Below, piece by piece: positions 6,993 through 15,369 of a DNA stretch of 24,773 nt. Origin of the DNA: Deltaproteobacteria bacterium. Lineage in GTDB: Bacteria; Desulfobacterota; Desulfobulbia; Desulfobulbales; VMSU01. Numbering within the stretch: the stretch's first letter is position 1; every line of letters starts with the position of its first letter. Where the stretch lies: positions 1 to 24,773 of the forward strand of contig JAJYJA010000012.1 of assembly GCA_021789795.1 (NCBI GenBank), in the 5' to 3' direction. The notes under the pieces are model-generated. The model made no database searches, had not been told where the DNA came from, and saw only the letters and a program-made list of their open reading frames with translations. Both the position numbers and the translations under genes were made by a program.

Positions 6993-7178
6993 GTGGCTAA
7001 GAAATCTCTAATTGCGAAGAGTCTGAGAAAACCGAAGTTTAGCGTTCGTGCTTACAACCGTTGTAAGATTTGTGGCCGTCCGCATGGCTATATGCGCAAG
7101 TTCGATCTCTGTCGTATTTGTTTTAGGAACATGACCAGCCGTGGCGAAATAACAGGGGTGACCAAGTCTAGCTGGTAA
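6993..7178 (+). CDS. rpsN: 30S ribosomal protein S14, zinc-binding (type Z)
   Basis: This encodes 61 residues, the short zinc-binding form. CKIC (24-27) and CRIC (40-43) supply the four cysteine ligands. The ending SRGEITGVTKSSW is typical of type Z S14. The start is GTG at 6993 after a GAGGA site. S14 is a 30S head protein. The short C+ form is used instead of the roughly 100-residue zinc-free form found in E. coli. Confidence 0.98.
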   Translation: MAKKSLIAKSLRKPKFSVRAYNRCKICGRPHGYMRKFDLCRICFRNMTSRGEITGVTKSSW

Positions 7179-7245
7179 CTGGGTGTCTCTGTTTCTCTGG
7201 TTGGAAATAGCTTTAAGACCGTAAACCGTAAGAGGAGTTATCATC

Positions 7246-7647
7246 ATGTCGATGAGCGATCCCCTGGCTGATATGCTGACCAGGATACGTAATGCAGTCA
7301 TGGTACATCTGCCCACCGTTGATATGCCTTATTCTAAGATGAAGGCGGAGGTCGCCAGAATTCTTAAACAGGAAGGGTATGTTGATGATTATCAAAAGAT
7401 TGAGACCCAATCGGCACAAGACACCTTGCGGATTGTCTTAAAGGCGAACAGTCATGCTGATAAGGTTATTTCTGGCATTAAACGTATCAGCAAGCCGGGG
7501 CGTAGAATATATGCCCGGCATGACGAGATACCGAAGGTTTTAAGTGGGCTGGGGATATCGATCCTTTCCACCTCGGCGGGCATTATCACTGATCACGAGG
7601 CCCGTAGCAGATCGGTGGGGGGAGAGATACTTTGCCAGGTTTGGTAA
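7246..7647 (+). CDS. rpsH: 30S ribosomal protein S8
   Basis: This encodes 133 residues. It starts SMSDPLADMLTRIRNA and ends with the conserved GLGISILSTSAGIITDHEA plus GGEILCQVW segment. The ATG at 7246 sits 8 nt after AGAGGAG; a second ATG at 7252 is too far from that site. S8 is a primary 16S rRNA-binding protein of the central domain and is the autogenous repressor of the spc operon in E. coli. Confidence 0.98.
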   Translation: MSMSDPLADMLTRIRNAVMVHLPTVDMPYSKMKAEVARILKQEGYVDDYQKIETQSAQDTLRIVLKANSHADKVISGIKRISKPGRRIYARHDEIPKVLSGLGISILSTSAGIITDHEARSRSVGGEILCQVW

Positions 7648-7692
7648 GCGAGTTGGATTTTATTTTTGTAATGTCAATGCCGGAGATCTCTT

Positions 7693-8232
7693 ATGTCGAG
7701 AATTGGTAACAAACCCATTCCCATACCCAACGGGGTGAAGATAGAACTCAGCGGGAAGGCCGTCAGGGTTACCGGCGCCAAGGGAAGCCTGGCGCATGAG
7801 TTGCGACCGGAAATCGAGGTGGTGGAAGAGGGTAACGTCTTGTTGGTCAAGGGTGATGCCAGTGATACCCGGATCAATGCCTTCCGGGGAATGACCAGGT
7901 CCTTGATCAACAACATGATTGTTGGCACCCAGCAGGGGTTCAAGAAGGTGTTGCTAGTCGAGGGGGTTGGTTATCGGGTTAATGTAACTGGTAACAAGAT
8001 CAGCCTGTCGGTGGGGTATTCCAACACCGTAGATTTTGTTTTACCCGCTAGCGTAACCGCGACCTCCGCCAACAACCAGATCGTCTTGGAGTCCATTGAT
8101 AAGGACCTCCTGGGGCAGACTGCGGCGCGGATTAGAGCGATCAGGAAGCCCGAGCCGTACAAGGGGAAGGGAATACGATACGAGAACGAGTATGTTGCCC
8201 GCAAGGCTGGCAAGGCCGCCGGTAAGAAATAA
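7693..8232 (+). CDS. rplF: 50S ribosomal protein L6
   Basis: This encodes 179 residues. It begins SRIGNKPIPIPNGVKIE and has the two repeated alpha/beta domains of L6. The second domain holds VEGVGYRVNVTGNKISLSVGYS and the C-terminal RKPEPYKGKGIRYENE segment, which binds near the sarcin-ricin loop. L6 supports the elongation-factor binding site. The gene follows rpsH in the standard order. Confidence 0.98.
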   Translation: MSRIGNKPIPIPNGVKIELSGKAVRVTGAKGSLAHELRPEIEVVEEGNVLLVKGDASDTRINAFRGMTRSLINNMIVGTQQGFKKVLLVEGVGYRVNVTGNKISLSVGYSNTVDFVLPASVTATSANNQIVLESIDKDLLGQTAARIRAIRKPEPYKGKGIRYENEYVARKAGKAAGKK

Positions 8233-8246
8233 TTTGGAGCATGGCA

Positions 8247-8612
8247 ATGGCGAAGACGAGTGAAAAGGTACTGTCACGGCAAAAACGGGTTCAACGCATC
8301 AGAAAGAAAATAGCGGGCACGGCGGAAAGGCCGCGTCTGCGGGTTTTCAAGAGCTCTCGGCACATATATGCCCAGATTATTGATGATACCAAGGGGGCTA
8401 CCTTGTGCTCCGCCTCCACCTTGCTGGAGGCGGTGACCGGCGCGGATTTGAGTGGTAAGGTCGCCCAGGCGAACAAGGTTGGCCTGCTGGTGGCGGAGCA
8501 GGCCAAGCTGAAAGGCATCGAAAAGGTGGTGTTCGACCGGGGTGGATATATCTATCATGGCCGGGTTAAGGCCCTTTCCGAGGGGGCTCGGGAAGGTGGT
8601 TTGGTATTCTAG
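8247..8612 (+). CDS. rplR: 50S ribosomal protein L18
   Basis: This encodes 121 residues. The ATG at 8241 would be only 1 nt after the GGAG site (8236-8239), so the second ATG at 8247, with a 7-nt spacing, is chosen. It has the arginine- and lysine-rich N terminus, then RPRLRVFKSSRHIYAQIIDD and the terminal FDRGGYIYHGRVKALSEGARE segment. L18 joins L5 on 5S rRNA in the central protuberance. Confidence 0.96.
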   Translation: MAKTSEKVLSRQKRVQRIRKKIAGTAERPRLRVFKSSRHIYAQIIDDTKGATLCSASTLLEAVTGADLSGKVAQANKVGLLVAEQAKLKGIEKVVFDRGGYIYHGRVKALSEGAREGGLVF

Positions 8613-8645
8613 TGATTCCAGAGGATAAAATTGGAGGGATTCACC

Positions 8646-9155
8646 TTGGCTAATATTGTTAATGAGAAAGAAGATCAATTAATTGAAAAAATTGTTTTTA
8701 TCAATCGGGTCGCCAAGGTGGTCAAGGGCGGTCGCCGTTTCAGCTTTAGCGCCATCGTGGTGGTTGGCGACGGGGCGGGTAAGGTTGGTTATGGGTTAGG
8801 CAAGGCCAATCAGGTGCCGGAGGCGATTCGCAAGGGGGTGGAGCAGGCCAAGAAGGATATGCGACATGTCGCCATTACCAACACCAGCATCCCGCACGAG
8901 GTGTATGGTAAATTCGGCGCCGGCCGGGTCATGCTGAAGCCGGCTTCTCCTGGCACGGGGGTTATCGCGGGGGGAGCGGTGCGGGCGGTGCTTGAGGCGG
9001 CGGGGGTACACGATATCCTCACTAAGTGCTTAGGTTCGCACAATCCCCACAACCTGGTTAAGGCGACGATTGATGGCTTGCGCTGCTTGCGGACTCCGGA
9101 ACGGATCGCGGCCAATCGCAACAAGACCCTTGCCGATCTAATCGGCAAGAGCTGA
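8646..9155 (+). CDS. rpsE: 30S ribosomal protein S5
   Basis: This encodes 169 residues from TTG at 8646, which lies 6 nt after GGAGGGA (8633-8639). An earlier TTG at 8631 overlaps that ribosome site and is unlikely. The N-terminal dsRBD-like domain has VVKGGRRFSFSAIVVVGDGAGKVGYG, and the C-terminal domain has LKPASPGTGVIAGGAVRAVLEAAGV. S5 takes part in decoding accuracy and mRNA entry. It is a second small-subunit gene with a TTG start. Confidence 0.97.
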   Translation: MANIVNEKEDQLIEKIVFINRVAKVVKGGRRFSFSAIVVVGDGAGKVGYGLGKANQVPEAIRKGVEQAKKDMRHVAITNTSIPHEVYGKFGAGRVMLKPASPGTGVIAGGAVRAVLEAAGVHDILTKCLGSHNPHNLVKATIDGLRCLRTPERIAANRNKTLADLIGKS

Positions 9156-9201
9156 TCCTGGTCCCACCTTTTGAAACATCAACACCAAGTCGGGGAATGA
9201 A

Positions 9202-9381
9202 ATGGATGGTCAGGTTAAGATAACATTGACGAAAAGCTATATCGGCAGTCCGCAGAAGATCAGGGCCACCTTGGTGGGTTTGGGCTTGACGCGGATGAAC
9301 AAGACCGTGGTGCGCAAGGATACCCCAGAGTTGCAGGGGATGCTTCGTAAGGTATGGCATCTTATCAAGGTTGAGGCGTAA
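9202..9381 (+). CDS. rpmD: 50S ribosomal protein L30
   Basis: This is a 59-codon gene. The translation begins MDGQVKITLTKSYIGSPQKI and continues RATLVGLGLTRMNKTVV, which is the L30 signature. It ends at TAA 9379-9381, 2 nt before rplO, in the conserved rpsE-rpmD-rplO order. L30 is a small two-layer protein on 23S rRNA that is dispensable in some lineages; here it is intact. Confidence 0.97.
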   Translation: MDGQVKITLTKSYIGSPQKIRATLVGLGLTRMNKTVVRKDTPELQGMLRKVWHLIKVEA

Positions 9382-9383
9382 TC

Positions 9384-9824
9384 ATGTTGGATTTAAGCAA
9401 TCTTTCTCCGTATCCTGGAGCCACGAAACAACGCAAACGGATTGGCCGGGGGCAGGGAACCGGGCAAGGTAAGCAGGCCGGGCGTGGCCACAAGGGGTTC
9501 AAGGCCCGTTCCGGCAGCAGCATCAGCCCGGGGTTCGAAGGCGGCCAGATGCCTTTGCATCGGCGCTTGCCCAAGCGGGGGTTCAACAATCCCTTCAAGA
9601 AGGAGTATGGCATCATCAATCTTAAGGACCTGGAGATGTTCGACGAGAACACGGTGATTGACACCCAGCTCCTCCATGACCGCGGGGTGGTGGGCAAGCG
9701 CTACAGTGAGGTGAAGTTGCTGGGCACCGGCGAGATCTCCAAGCGGCTCACCATCAAGCTGGCCAGCGTCAGCGCCTCGGCCAAGGCCAAGGTTGAGGCG
9801 GCTGGGGGAAGCGTAGAGGCCTGA
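9384..9824 (+). CDS. rplO: 50S ribosomal protein L15
   Basis: This encodes 146 residues. It starts LDLSNLSPYPGATKQRKRIGRG, followed by the glycine- and lysine-rich tail that threads through 23S rRNA and by GFEGGQMPLHRRLPKRGF. The C-terminal globular domain follows. L15 is a late 50S assembly protein. It starts 2 nt after rpmD and ends 1 nt before secY, so all three are probably translationally coupled. Confidence 0.98.
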   Translation: MLDLSNLSPYPGATKQRKRIGRGQGTGQGKQAGRGHKGFKARSGSSISPGFEGGQMPLHRRLPKRGFNNPFKKEYGIINLKDLEMFDENTVIDTQLLHDRGVVGKRYSEVKLLGTGEISKRLTIKLASVSASAKAKVEAAGGSVEA

Positions 9825-9825
9825 T

Positions 9826-11133
9826 ATGGCAAGTGGTCTGCAAGGCACCGCCAACATTCCAGAGCTGAAGCGGCGTATCACCTTTACCCTGTTGATGTTG
9901 GCGGTTTACCGGATTGGGGTGCAGATCCCCACTCCCGGCATCAACGGGGAGGCCTTGGCCGATTTTTTTGCCAAGAATTCGGGGACAATTTTTGGCATGT
10001 TCAACATGTTCTCGGGTGGCGCCCTGCAGAATTTCTCCATCTTCGCCCTGGGCATCATGCCCTACATCAGCGCCTCCATCATCTTTCAGTTGCTGCAAGT
10101 GGTGGTGCCGCAAGTCGAGGCCTTGGCGAAGGAAGGTGAGTCGGGGCGGCGGAAGATCACCCAGTATACGCGCTATGCGACCGTGGTTTTAAGTGTTGTG
10201 CAGGGGTTGTTCATCAGCATCGGCTTGGAGAGCATGGCCGCCCCGTCTGGCAACGCCATGATCGTCATTAACCCGGGCTGGGCTTTTAGGATTATGACCG
10301 TCATGACCCTGACCTCGGGCACGGCGTTTATCATGTGGTTGGGCGAGCAGATGACCGAGCGGGGGGTGGGCAACGGCATCTCGCTGATCATCTTTGCCGG
10401 CATCGTGGCCCGGATGCCAGTGGCGGTGGTGAACACGGTCAAGATGGCGGCGGCGGGCGAGATGCCCATTATCCTGTTGCCGCTGTTGGTGGCCATGATG
10501 GCGGTGGTCATCGGCCTGGTGATCTACTTCGAGACCGCCCAGCGCAAGATCCCGATTCAGTACGCCAAGCGGATGATCGGCCGGCAACTGTACGGCGGCC
10601 AGCGGTCGCATCTGCCCTTGAAGATCAACATGTCGGGGGTGGTGCCGCCGATCTTCGCCTCTTCCATTATGATGTTCCCGGCCACTATCGGCGGCTTCGT
10701 GCAGGTGGATTGGGTGAAGCGGGCCTCTCAGGCCCTGGCCTGGGGCACGCCGCTGCATACCCTGCTCTACGTGGTAATGATCGTTTTCTTTTGCTTCTTC
10801 TATACCGCGGTAACCTTTAATCCGGTTGACATCGCTGAAAACTTGAAGAAAAACGGTGGGTTCATCCCTGGTATCAGGCCGGGTAAGAGTACGGCGGAGT
10901 TTATCGACAAGATCATGATCCGTCTGACCACCGTGGGGGCGGTCTATATCTCGGCGATCTGCGTGCTGCCGGAGATACTGATCAAGAAAGGCAACGTTCC
11001 CTTTTACTTCGGGGGCACGGCGTTGTTGATCGTGGTGGGGGTGGCGATAGATACCATTGCTCAAGTAGAATCTTACACGGTGATGCGCAACTATGACGGG
11101 TTTTTGAAGACGGGCAGGATCAAGGGCCGCTAA
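9826..11133 (+). CDS. secY: Preprotein translocase subunit SecY
   Basis: This encodes 435 residues with about ten hydrophobic segments. Landmarks are GVQIPTPGINGEAL (about 28-41), the plug-region IFGMFNMFSGGALQNFSIFALGIMPYISASI stretch (about 55-85), the cytosolic loop GRQLYGGQRSHLPLKIN (about 251-267), and the C-terminal RIKGR end. SecY forms the inner-membrane channel of SecYEG, which exports unfolded proteins and inserts membrane proteins together with SecA or the ribosome. It begins 1 nt after rplO. No adk gene lies between secY and map. Confidence 0.98.
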   Translation: MASGLQGTANIPELKRRITFTLLMLAVYRIGVQIPTPGINGEALADFFAKNSGTIFGMFNMFSGGALQNFSIFALGIMPYISASIIFQLLQVVVPQVEALAKEGESGRRKITQYTRYATVVLSVVQGLFISIGLESMAAPSGNAMIVINPGWAFRIMTVMTLTSGTAFIMWLGEQMTERGVGNGISLIIFAGIVARMPVAVVNTVKMAAAGEMPIILLPLLVAMMAVVIGLVIYFETAQRKIPIQYAKRMIGRQLYGGQRSHLPLKINMSGVVPPIFASSIMMFPATIGGFVQVDWVKRASQALAWGTPLHTLLYVVMIVFFCFFYTAVTFNPVDIAENLKKNGGFIPGIRPGKSTAEFIDKIMIRLTTVGAVYISAICVLPEILIKKGNVPFYFGGTALLIVVGVAIDTIAQVESYTVMRNYDGFLKTGRIKGR

Positions 11134-11172
11134 GGGATGGGCCTGGCAAGATAAGGGAGCAGGAGCCCAGCC

Positions 11173-11940
11173 GTGGCGGTTACCATTAAGACGGGCAACG
11201 AGATTGCCCTGATGCGGCGGGCCAACGAGATAGTCGCCGAAACCCTTAATCTCCTGGCGTCCAAGGTCGCGGTGGGGGTAAGCACCAAGGAGTTGGATGC
11301 CCTGGCCGAGGAATGGGCAAAAAAAAATGGTGCGCTTCCGGCCTTTAAGGGTTATAGAGGGTACCCTGCCAGTCTGTGCGTGTCCATCAACGAACAGGTC
11401 GTGCATGGCATCCCTTCCAAGAAGGTAGTGATCCGGGATGGCGATATCGTCAGCATCGATTTCGGGGTTAACTTTAGGGGTTTTTTTGGTGATGCGGCCC
11501 TTTCCGTGCTGGCGGGCAAGGTAGCCGCTGATAGCGCCAAGGTCAAGTTGCTCACCGTAACCAGGGATGCCCTGTTCGCGGGCATCGAGCAGGCCAGGGG
11601 CGGCAATCGGGTTAGCGATATTTCCGAGGCGGTTCAGGCGGTTGTTGAGTCTAACCGGCTACATGTAGTCAAGCAGTTCGTCGGTCACGGGATTGGTGCC
11701 AGTTTGCATGAGGCGCCCGAGGTGCCTAACTATAAACGTCCTGGCCGCAGTCAGCGTCTTTTGCCGGGGATGGTGCTGGCCATCGAACCGATGGTCAATG
11801 TTGGTACCTCCGAGGTGGAGGTGTTGAAGGATGGCTGGACGGTGGTGACTGCGGACCGGAGTCTCTCGGCCCATTTTGAACATTCGGTTCTGATCACCGA
11901 TGGCGAGCCGGAGGTGTTAAGCTCGGCCATTGTCATGTGA
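11173..11940 (+). CDS. map: Methionine aminopeptidase, type I
   Basis: This encodes 255 residues from GTG at 11173, 7 nt after AGGAG. The five metal ligands of the pita-bread fold are visible: D96 (in SIDFGV), D107 (in GDAALSV), H172 (in GHGIG), E205 (in AIEPMV) and E236 (in FEHSV). H79 (VHGIP) is the substrate-binding histidine. The enzyme removes the initiator methionine from nascent proteins at the ribosome exit. Its place between secY and infA is a common arrangement. Confidence 0.97.
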   Translation: MAVTIKTGNEIALMRRANEIVAETLNLLASKVAVGVSTKELDALAEEWAKKNGALPAFKGYRGYPASLCVSINEQVVHGIPSKKVVIRDGDIVSIDFGVNFRGFFGDAALSVLAGKVAADSAKVKLLTVTRDALFAGIEQARGGNRVSDISEAVQAVVESNRLHVVKQFVGHGIGASLHEAPEVPNYKRPGRSQRLLPGMVLAIEPMVNVGTSEVEVLKDGWTVVTADRSLSAHFEHSVLITDGEPEVLSSAIVM

Positions 11941-11974
11941 TGGCCAGTAGAGGAACTGCAAGGGAAAGTTAAGT

Positions 11975-12202
11975 ATGGCGAAAGAAGAGGCAATACAAGT
12001 AGAAGGTACCATTATTGAGCCTCTACCGAATGCGATGTTTAGGGTTGAACTGGAGAATGGCCACCGGGTGCTGGCGCATATTTCAGGCAAGATGAGAATG
12101 CATTTCATCAAGATCCTGCCTGGAGATAAGGTCACCATCGAGTTGTCTCCCTATGATTTGACCCGGGGGCGGATAGTTTTCAGAGGCAAAGGCAACAGAT
12201 AA
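11975..12202 (+). CDS. infA: Translation initiation factor IF-1
   Basis: This encodes 75 residues, slightly above the usual 72. It is a single S1/OB domain with VEGTIIEPLPNAMFRVELENGH and the conserved AHISGKMRMHFIKILPGDKV and SPYDLTRGRIVFR segments. IF-1 occupies the 30S A site during initiation. It precedes rpmJ, as in Gram-positive bacteria and many deltaproteobacterial lineages. Confidence 0.97.
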   Translation: MAKEEAIQVEGTIIEPLPNAMFRVELENGHRVLAHISGKMRMHFIKILPGDKVTIELSPYDLTRGRIVFRGKGNR

Positions 12203-12234
12203 AAAAGCATCAATCAGGATGGAAGGCTTAAATT

Positions 12235-12348
12235 ATGAAAGTCAGATCGTCGGTAAAGAAGATTTGTAGCGAGTGCAAGATATTCAAAAGGAACGGTGTG
12301 GTGCGCGTTACCTGCAAGGTCAAGAAGCATAAACAGAGACAGGGATAA
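12235..12348 (+). CDS. rpmJ: 50S ribosomal protein L36, zinc-binding
   Basis: This is a 37-codon gene. It reads MKVRSSVKKICSEC, then KRNGVVRV, and ends KKHKQRQG at TAA 12346-12348. C11, C14, C27 and H32 form the zinc knuckle of the C+ form. L36 binds 23S rRNA near the factor-binding region. The context between infA and rpsM is canonical. Confidence 0.97.
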   Translation: MKVRSSVKKICSECKIFKRNGVVRVTCKVKKHKQRQG

Positions 12349-12405
12349 TGCCACTTTTGGTATCGCAGTATCTTTTCGCATCAATCATAAATTAGGAGCA
12401 GAGCC

Positions 12406-12765
12406 TTGGCACGCATAGCTGGTGTTGATTTGCCCAAGAACAAGCACATGGTAATTGCCCTCACCTATATTCATGGGATAGGCAAGACCAGTGCCGGCAA
12501 GATCTTAGATGAGCTGAATATCGCTCATACGATGAGCAGCGATCATCTTGATGACAATCAGGTCGCTGAAATCAGAAAAGTTATCGAGTCATCCTACAGC
12601 GTTGAGGGTGACCGGCGCCGCAATGTGGCCATGGACATCAAGCGGATGATGGATTTGGGTAGCTATCGTGGGGTTAGGCACCGTAAGGGTCTGCCCTGCC
12701 GTGGGCAGCGGACCAGCACCAACGCCAGGACCCGTCGTGGCCCGCGTCGTGCGGCGTCTAAATAA
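12406..12765 (+). CDS. rpsM: 30S ribosomal protein S13
   Basis: This encodes 119 residues from TTG at 12406, 7 nt after AGGAG (12394-12398). It begins ARIAGVDLPKNKHMVIALTYIHGIG and includes a helix-hairpin-helix region. The C terminus is RHRKGLPCRGQRTSTNARTRRG, which reaches the P-site tRNA. In E. coli the S4 repressor binds a leader upstream of this gene. Here only 57 nt separate it from rpmJ, so an E. coli-size alpha leader does not fit. Confidence 0.97.
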   Translation: MARIAGVDLPKNKHMVIALTYIHGIGKTSAGKILDELNIAHTMSSDHLDDNQVAEIRKVIESSYSVEGDRRRNVAMDIKRMMDLGSYRGVRHRKGLPCRGQRTSTNARTRRGPRRAASK

Positions 12766-12813
12766 TTTCGCAGGCTTGTTGCGAGCAGAGAGCATATTAG
12801 GAGATCATACAAC

Positions 12814-13206
12814 ATGGCAGGCCCGACCAAGATCAAGGCAAAACGCAAGGATAAGAAGAACATCCCGGAAGGGGTGGTAAGCATAAAGTCCACCTTCAAC
12901 AACACCCTGGTAACCTTTTCCGATAAGCAGGGGAACGCCGTCTCCTGGTGCAGTTCTGGTTGTTTGGGGTTCAAGGGTTCCCGCAAGAGCACCCCGTTCG
13001 CGGCCCAGAGCACGGTGGAGACCGCCGCCAAGAAGGCGATGGACGCCGGGATGCGCAAGGTGTCGGTCAACATCAAGGGCCCGGGGCCGGGCCGGGAGTC
13101 GGCCTTGCGGGCCCTGCAGCAGGTCGGCCTGGAGGTGAGCAAGATCTGCGATGTGACGCCCATTCCCCACAACGGTTGCAAGCCCCCCAAGAAAAGACGC
13201 GTTTAA
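12814..13206 (+). CDS. rpsK: 30S ribosomal protein S11
   Basis: This encodes 130 residues. The basic N-terminal tail is followed by GVVSIKSTFNNTLVTFSDKQGNAVSW, and the C-terminal part by PHNGCKPPKKRRV, the invariant end. S11 lies on the 30S platform near the mRNA exit. The ATG follows AGGAGA about 11 nt upstream. The C-terminal half is markedly more GC-rich than the start. Confidence 0.98.
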   Translation: MAGPTKIKAKRKDKKNIPEGVVSIKSTFNNTLVTFSDKQGNAVSWCSSGCLGFKGSRKSTPFAAQSTVETAAKKAMDAGMRKVSVNIKGPGPGRESALRALQQVGLEVSKICDVTPIPHNGCKPPKKRRV

Positions 13207-13227
13207 CAGCTAAGCGGAGGTACGAAA

Positions 13228-13857
13228 TTGTCACGTTATACAGGCGCCTTGTGCCGTCAATGTAGAAGAGAGAAGTTGAAGTTGTTTTTGAAGGGTGACA
13301 GATGCTATTCCGACCGTTGCGCCTTTGAAAGACGGGGATTTGCCCCTGGCCAGCACGGTCAGGACCGGTTGAAGAAGATGTCGGATTACGCCGTGCAGTT
13401 GCGCGAGAAACAGAAGGTCAAACGCATGTACGGCATGCTGGAAGGGCAGTTCCATCGTTATTTCGAGAAGGCCGAGCAACAGAAGGGGATAACCGGCGTC
13501 AATCTGATCGTGCTGCTTGAACGTCGGTTGGATAATGTTTTGTACCGTCTGGGCTTCGCCTCCTCCCGCAATCAGGCTCGTCAGATGGTTCGTCATAATC
13601 ATTTCCTGGTCAACGGCAAGAAGGTTAATATCCCCTCCTTCTTGGTGGCCATTAATGATGAGATCACCTTGAAGGAAAAGAGTCGGCAGATGGAGGCCAT
13701 CAAAGACAATCTGGCTGCGGTTGCCCGTAGGGGAGTGCCCAGTTGGCTTAATCTCGATCAGGATGCCTTTAAGGGCAAGGTTAATTCATTGCCTAATCGT
13801 GATGAGGTTACCATGCCGATTCAAGAGAATCTGATTGTCGAACTCTATTCCAAATAA
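13228..13857 (+). CDS. rpsD: 30S ribosomal protein S4, zinc-binding form
   Basis: This encodes 209 residues from TTG at 13228, 7 nt after GCGGAGG. The N terminus has a four-cysteine zinc site (C9, C12, C26, C31), followed by RRGFAPGQHGQ. The S4 RNA-binding domain (LERRLDNVLYRLGFASSRNQARQMV, given here as landmarks RLDNVLYRLGFA and RNQARQMVRHNH) lies at about 93-120. The protein ends with the usual NLIVELYSK. S4 starts 30S body assembly and, in E. coli, represses the alpha operon. Confidence 0.98.
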   Translation: MSRYTGALCRQCRREKLKLFLKGDRCYSDRCAFERRGFAPGQHGQDRLKKMSDYAVQLREKQKVKRMYGMLEGQFHRYFEKAEQQKGITGVNLIVLLERRLDNVLYRLGFASSRNQARQMVRHNHFLVNGKKVNIPSFLVAINDEITLKEKSRQMEAIKDNLAAVARRGVPSWLNLDQDAFKGKVNSLPNRDEVTMPIQENLIVELYSK

Positions 13858-13863
13858 TAGGCT

Positions 13864-14922
13864 ATGACAAATACCGATTTGAATATCCAATTGGACTCTG
13901 ATCCAATCTACCGGAATTGGACAGAACTTATCCTTCCAGAGAGATTGGAGATCGATTCGGAGACGCATACGAATCGTTACGGTAAATTTACCTGCTATCC
14001 GCTTGAGCGCGGCTTTGCAACCACGGTTGGCAATGGTCTTCGTCGGATTCTCTTGTCTTCCATTCAGGGGGCGGCTATCACTTCGGTTAAAATTGAAGGA
14101 GCCAACCATGAATACTCGACCATGCCCGGCGTCCTGGAGGACGTTATCGAGATCATTCTCAACCTGAAGGAAGTCCGGCTGCGTTTGAAGTCGCAGAATC
14201 CGGCGGTCATCCGCATCGAGAAGCGCGACCTGGGGCCGGTGACGGCGGCGGACATCATCTCTCCCGACGGCATGGTGGAGGTGATGAATCCCGAGCAGCA
14301 CATCTGCACCATCACCGGCAGCGAGGGCAAGCTGGTGGCCGAGTTCCAGGTCAAGTGGGGCAAGGGGTATTCCCCGGCCGAGAATAACAAGACCGAGGAT
14401 ATGAGCATCGACACCTTTCCCATCGATGCCATCTTTACCCCCATCCAGAAGGTCAAGATCGTGGTCAGTCAGGCTCGGGTAGGGCAGCAGACCGATTACG
14501 ACAAGCTGACCATGGAGATCAATACCGATGGCAGCATCAGCCCGGAGAACGCCTTGGCTTACGCCGCCAAGATCCTCAAGGAACAGATGCAGATCTTCAT
14601 CAACTTCGACGAGGATCGGATCGAGCCGGAACAGGAGCACAATGGCGATGCCAACCTGATTCAGGTCAACGAGAACCTTTACCGGAGCGTGGAGGACCTG
14701 GAGCTGTCGGTGCGTTCCGCCAACTGTCTGCGCAACGCCGAGATCAAGTACATCGGCGAGCTGGTGCAGAAGACCGAGTCGGAGATGCTCAAGACCAAGA
14801 ATTTTGGCCGCAAGTCGTTAAACGAGATCAAACAATTGCTTTCCGAGATGGGCCTGTCGCTGGGCATGAAGGTGGATGGTTGGGTACAGCCTCCGGAGAC
14901 GGACGCCTCGGAAGAGCAGTAA
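13864..14922 (+). CDS. rpoA: DNA-directed RNA polymerase subunit alpha
   Basis: This encodes 352 residues, about 23 more than E. coli alpha. The N-terminal dimerisation domain includes PLERGFATTVGNGLRRILLSS (as landmark GFATTVGNGLRRILL) and EDVIEIILNLK. The C-terminal domain has ELSVRSANCLRNAEIKYIGEL and FGRKSLNEIKQLL, which contact UP elements and activators. An acidic linker and an extra acidic tail (DASEEQ) account for the added length. The gene starts 6 nt after rpsD, where the ribosome site is poor, so coupling to S4 translation is likely. Confidence 0.98.
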   Translation: MTNTDLNIQLDSDPIYRNWTELILPERLEIDSETHTNRYGKFTCYPLERGFATTVGNGLRRILLSSIQGAAITSVKIEGANHEYSTMPGVLEDVIEIILNLKEVRLRLKSQNPAVIRIEKRDLGPVTAADIISPDGMVEVMNPEQHICTITGSEGKLVAEFQVKWGKGYSPAENNKTEDMSIDTFPIDAIFTPIQKVKIVVSQARVGQQTDYDKLTMEINTDGSISPENALAYAAKILKEQMQIFINFDEDRIEPEQEHNGDANLIQVNENLYRSVEDLELSVRSANCLRNAEIKYIGELVQKTESEMLKTKNFGRKSLNEIKQLLSEMGLSLGMKVDGWVQPPETDASEEQ

Positions 14923-14942
14923 CGGGATAAGGATCAGGAATC

Positions 14943-15338
14943 ATGAGACACAGAAAGGCAGGAAAAAGGCTGGGCCGCAGCTCTTCGCACCGCGAGGCGA
15001 TGATTCGCAACATGGTGACCTCGCTCTTTGAGCACGAGCGCATCGTTACCACCACCCCCAAGGCCAAGGAGGCGCGCAAGGTTGCCGAGCGGATGATGAC
15101 CCTGGCCAAGCGCGGCGATCTCCACGCCCGCCGGCAGGCCCTGGCGGTGATCCGTAACGACGGGGTGGTGGCCAAGCTGTTTGATACCTTAAAGGACGGT
15201 TATCTAGACCGGAACGGCGGCTACACCCGCATCATCCGCACCGGCAACCGTCCGGGCGACGCGGCGCCCATGGCGATCCTCGAACTGGTCAACTACCAGG
15301 AAGCCCCGGCGGCCCCCGAGGTCGTCAGCGCCAACTAA
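14943..15338 (+). CDS. rplQ: 50S ribosomal protein L17
   Basis: This encodes 131 residues. It begins MRHRKAGKRLGRSSSHREAM, the strict family start, then has VTSLFEHERIVTTTPKAKEAR and the RNGGYTRIIRTGNRPGDAAPMAILEL-type ending (landmarks GGYTRII and RPGDAAPMA). L17 sits near the exit tunnel. It is the last gene of the alpha block and of the whole cluster; a stem-loop follows at 15370. Confidence 0.98.
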   Translation: MRHRKAGKRLGRSSSHREAMIRNMVTSLFEHERIVTTTPKAKEARKVAERMMTLAKRGDLHARRQALAVIRNDGVVAKLFDTLKDGYLDRNGGYTRIIRTGNRPGDAAPMAILELVNYQEAPAAPEVVSAN

Positions 15339-15369
15339 TCCCGCCTCCCGCTCGTCTCTTTAGCCTTTG

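Noticed and set aside
10189..11406. Long minus-strand open frame (405 codons) opposite secY and map
   Set aside because: It lies antisense to two certain genes; its protein is rich in H, R, D and G with no domain, as expected of a shadow frame in GC-rich DNA.
12349..12405. E. coli-type S4-binding pseudoknot leader before rpsM
   Set aside because: The gap is only 57 nt and shows no strong paired helices, too short for the E. coli alpha leader.
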